Assembly: GCA_014380965.1 (NCBI GenBank)
Contig: JACMIV010000151.1
Location: forward strand, 1-7,808
Direction: 5' to 3'
Length of the DNA stretch: 7,808 nt
From: Rhizobiaceae bacterium
GTDB lineage: Bacteria; Pseudomonadota; Alphaproteobacteria; Rhizobiales; Rhizobiaceae
The translations under genes were made by a program, and so were the position numbers. Under the pieces are notes generated by a model. It did not search any database, was not told the origin of the DNA, and worked only from the letters and a program-made list of their open reading frames with translations. Numbering within the stretch: position 1 is the first letter of the stretch; every line of letters begins with the position of its first letter. Shown here piece by piece: positions 5,854 to 7,808 of the stretch.

Positions 5854-6129
5854 TCAGACGAGCCTCGTCTTGTCGTCAGGAACCGCTGCTGTCCGGCCGG
5901 CCGAGCCGGTGATCACTGCGGTATCGCTCGATGTCGTGCGACGCCCACACGCGTTTGCTCCAAAGCGCATCGCATCTGCCATATTGCCGACGACGACGTT
6001 ATGGCTCTGCGTTGCGCCAGCCATCATCCGCAGCGGCAGACCCCGGACGAGGTCGTACCGGTCGTCTCGGGCGACCATCCATTCGAGGAAGTCTGCGGCG
6101 GCCATCGGACTGGCGTGAGGCGCCAGCAT
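5854..6129 (-). pseudogene. truncated Uma2-family (DUF820) nuclease-like gene
   Basis: From the ATG at 6129 to a TGA ending at 5854 the frame gives ~91 residues, about half of the ~190 usual for Uma2 proteins. The N-terminal half is recognisable: MAAADFLEW, RYDLVRGLP, MMAGATQSHNVVVGN, then a TTSSDTAVITG strand region. The frame stops shortly after VPDD, near where the family has its conserved PD. The second half with the ExK part of the PD-(D/E)XK-like active site is absent, and I find no remnant of it in other frames before rpsU. The early acidic position is D in YDLV where E is usual. A possible earlier GTG start lies at 6177. The product is probably non-functional. It lies on the same strand just after the ABC ATPase gene and may be a passenger rather than part of that operon. 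Confidence 0.65.
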
Positions 6130-6179
6130 GGGAAGGACCTTTCTGGTGTCCGAGCTTAGCACGCGCGTCGGGACCACGC

Positions 6180-7262
6180 TTAAAGAGCACGCCCCTCGGC
6201 GTCGAACACGTAGAGGTGGCCGCGGTCGATGCCGAGCGGCACGGTGCTGCCCGTCGGTATCTGCGGACGCCCGGGGGCCGTGACGCTGACGGCCTCGCCC
6301 GCGACGGTGCCGTAAAGCTGAGTCGCCCCGCCGAGGTTTTCGGCAAGGTCGGCCTGCATCGTTAGCGCCGGAGCCGCGGCACCGAGGAGAAGATGCTCGG
6401 GGCGAAGGCCGACCTTCACGGAGTCGCCGGCCTTCGCGCTGTGAACACCCTTCGTCGCGATCTCGAGGGTGCCGCCTGTGAAGGCAGGGTTGGACACGAC
6501 GACCGAGCGCTCGGTGGCGCTGGAGATCGTGCCGGAGACGAGGTTCATGCGCGGCGAGCCGATGAAGCCGGCGACGAAGATGTTGGCGGGCGAATCGTAG
6601 AGATCGGTCGGCGTACCGATCTGCTCGACGAGGCCGGCTCTGAGGACGACGATGCGGTCGGCGAGGGTCATCGCCTCGACCTGATCGTGCGTGACGTAGA
6701 CCATGGTGACGCCGAGCTCGCGGTGGAGCTTGGCGATCTCGACGCGCATCTGCGTGCGCAGCTCCGCGTCGAGGTTCGACAAAGGCTCGTCGAAAAGGAA
6801 GAGCTTGGGCTTGCGGACGATCGCCCGGCCGATGGCGACTCGCTGGCGCTGGCCGCCGGAAAGCTGGCGCGGCTTGCGCTCGAGCAGCGGCTCGATCTGG
6901 AGGATGCGGGCGGCTTCCGCCACCAGCGTCCTGATCTCGGCCGGCGGGGTCTTCACCATCTTCAAGCCGAAGGCCATGTTCTCGTAGACGCTCATATGCG
7001 GATAGAGCGCATAGGACTGGAATACCATCGAGACCTGGCGTTTGGCGGGCTCGACATGTGTGACGACCGCCCCGTCGATCAGGACCTCGCCGCCGGAAAT
7101 GTCCTCGAGCCCCGCGATCATGCGCAGAAGCGTCGACTTCCCACAGCCGGACGGGCCGACGAAGACGACGAACTCGCCCTTTTCGGCCGAAATGTCGACG
7201 CCCTTGATCACTTGGTGATCGCCGTAGCGCTTGGTCACCTCTGTAAGGTTCAGGAAGGACAT
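6180..7262 (-). CDS. ABC transporter ATP-binding protein, CUT1 (MalK/UgpC-type) carbohydrate importer
   Basis: The protein is 360 residues, the usual length. It powers sugar or polyol import as a cytoplasmic dimer on two membrane permeases. Motifs in order: Walker A GPSGCGKST (36-44), Q-loop Q82 in FQSYALYPHMSV, signature LSGGQ (134-138), Walker B LFLFDEP (154-160), D-loop SNLD (162-165) and switch His192 in YVTHDQ. A C-terminal OB/TOBE regulatory domain (~235-360) with GLRPEH (285-290) is as in MalK-type ATPases. Such proteins are often auto-named UgpC or MsmK, but glycerol-3-phosphate specificity is not shown; the kinase next door argues for a polyol or pentulose route. The ATG is 5 bases after the kinase stop and its ribosome site (GAGGAG) lies within the kinase's last codons, so translation is probably coupled. 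Permease and binding-protein genes are not in the window and are probably further right. Confidence 0.93.
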   Translation of the reverse strand: MSFLNLTEVTKRYGDHQVIKGVDISAEKGEFVVFVGPSGCGKSTLLRMIAGLEDISGGEVLIDGAVVTHVEPAKRQVSMVFQSYALYPHMSVYENMAFGLKMVKTPPAEIRTLVAEAARILQIEPLLERKPRQLSGGQRQRVAIGRAIVRKPKLFLFDEPLSNLDAELRTQMRVEIAKLHRELGVTMVYVTHDQVEAMTLADRIVVLRAGLVEQIGTPTDLYDSPANIFVAGFIGSPRMNLVSGTISSATERSVVVSNPAFTGGTLEIATKGVHSAKAGDSVKVGLRPEHLLLGAAAPALTMQADLAENLGGATQLYGTVAGEAVSVTAPGRPQIPTGSTVPLGIDRGHLYVFDAEGRAL

Positions 7263-7267
7263 GGAGG

Positions 7268-7808
7268 TCAGCTCCTCTTGGCCCGCGCCGACACTTCCAC
7301 GGAGCGGGCGGCGGTCTCGACGTCGTTACGCACGTCGAAAAGTTTCAGGTAGGTTCGGTAATCGGCATCGTAGGACCTTCGCCATTCGGCATCGGCGGCG
7401 ACGCTGCGCTGCTCGGGCGCCATCGCGTCGAGGGCGCCGAAGAGGTCAGAATGCAGTCCGGCCGCGATGGTGGCAGCCGTCGCGGTGCCGAGAAGGACAG
7501 GCTCGGGCGTGTCGCTGAGCACCAGCTCGGTGCCCAGCGCATCGCGGTAGAGCCGCACGAGCAGGGGATTGCGCAGGTGCCCGCCCGACAGCGCGACGGT
7601 CTCGATGGCGAAGCCGTGGGCGTTGAGATGCTCGGTGACGTGCCTGCTCTGAAGCGCGAGTGCCCGAGCGGTCGCGTAGTAGGCTTCGAGAAAGGACCGC
7701 CTGCCGGTTTCCTCGCCGATGCCGGTGAGGAGCGCGCGCACGCGCCCGTCGCCGAGCGGGGAGCGGTTGCCGAGCCAGTCCGGCACGATGTGGCGGCGGG
7801 CCGCGAAG
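7268..7808 (-). CDS. FGGY-family carbohydrate kinase, D-ribulokinase-like, 5' partial
   Basis: The C-terminal 179 residues of a kinase run to a TGA at 7268-7270; the N-terminal two thirds lie beyond the right edge. The start of the visible part, HIVPDWLGNRSPLGD, matches the PD-x-x-GNRSPLAD signature of the FGGY pentulose (D-ribulose) kinase subgroup rather than glycerol or xylulose kinases. Further on, LSGGHLRNPLLVRLYRD is the C-terminal ATP-binding region, followed by the nucleotide-site helix VLLGTATAATIAAG. A YDADYRTYLKLFD segment near the end also matches this subgroup. The reaction is expected to be ATP-dependent phosphorylation of a ketopentose such as D-ribulose, as in ribitol breakdown. 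It is in an operon with the ABC ATPase, consistent with import followed by oxidation and phosphorylation. Confidence 0.87.
   Translation of the reverse strand, partial: FAARRHIVPDWLGNRSPLGDGRVRALLTGIGEETGRRSFLEAYYATARALALQSRHVTEHLNAHGFAIETVALSGGHLRNPLLVRLYRDALGTELVLSDTPEPVLLGTATAATIAAGLHSDLFGALDAMAPEQRSVAADAEWRRSYDADYRTYLKLFDVRNDVETAARSVEVSARAKRS

Noticed and set aside
6393..7352. Long plus-strand open frame of 319 codons opposite the ABC ATPase gene
   Set aside because: It is the antisense shadow of a clear ATPase gene; the composition (Asp/Arg/His/Gly rich) is typical of such shadows in GC-rich DNA.

Overview
The window reads as chromosomal DNA of a GC-rich alphaproteobacterium. A member of the Hyphomicrobiales (Rhizobiales) is most likely, perhaps near Aurantimonadaceae or Methylobacteriaceae. 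The bS21 type, the ribbon-helix-helix/PHB-depolymerase-like gene pair, the long AI-2E-family protein and the polyol/sugar ABC plus FGGY-kinase operon all fit that order. No rRNA, tRNA, CRISPR array, intact insertion sequence or phage gene is visible. The taxonomic call is an inference from protein character and base composition.

Left part (1-1209): two GntR-type regulators of different subfamilies meet tail to tail with 4 bases between their stops. One is the C-terminal effector domain of an FCD (FadR-type) regulator that enters from the left edge. The other is a complete UTRA (HutC-type, PhnR-like) regulator on the minus strand. Middle-left (1210-3408): a 183-base divergent spacer leads into an AI-2E-family membrane protein of about 670 residues. 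Its C-terminal ~280 residues form a soluble extension.

Centre (3409-5107): a near-perfect 46-base palindrome, built from four TGGATG/CATCCA half-sites, lies directly on the start of a small ribbon-helix-helix regulator gene. That gene is followed, probably in one transcript, by a PHB-depolymerase-family esterase with the catalytic Ser-Asp-His set. The layout suggests an autoregulated two-gene unit and is the most interesting structure here. A GC-rich hairpin sits across the esterase stop codon.

Right part (5108-7808): everything recognisable is on the minus strand. It holds rpsU (ribosomal protein bS21, apparently with a TTG start), a truncated Uma2-family gene lacking its catalytic half, a CUT1-type ABC-transporter ATPase, and the C-terminal third of an FGGY-family D-ribulokinase-like kinase that runs off the right edge. 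The kinase and ATPase genes are 5 bases apart and belong to one uptake/phosphorylation operon for a polyol or pentulose-type sugar.

I see no wholly new system. The best leads are the palindromic operator with its regulator/esterase pair, the soluble C-terminal domain of the AI-2E-family protein, and the start region of rpsU.
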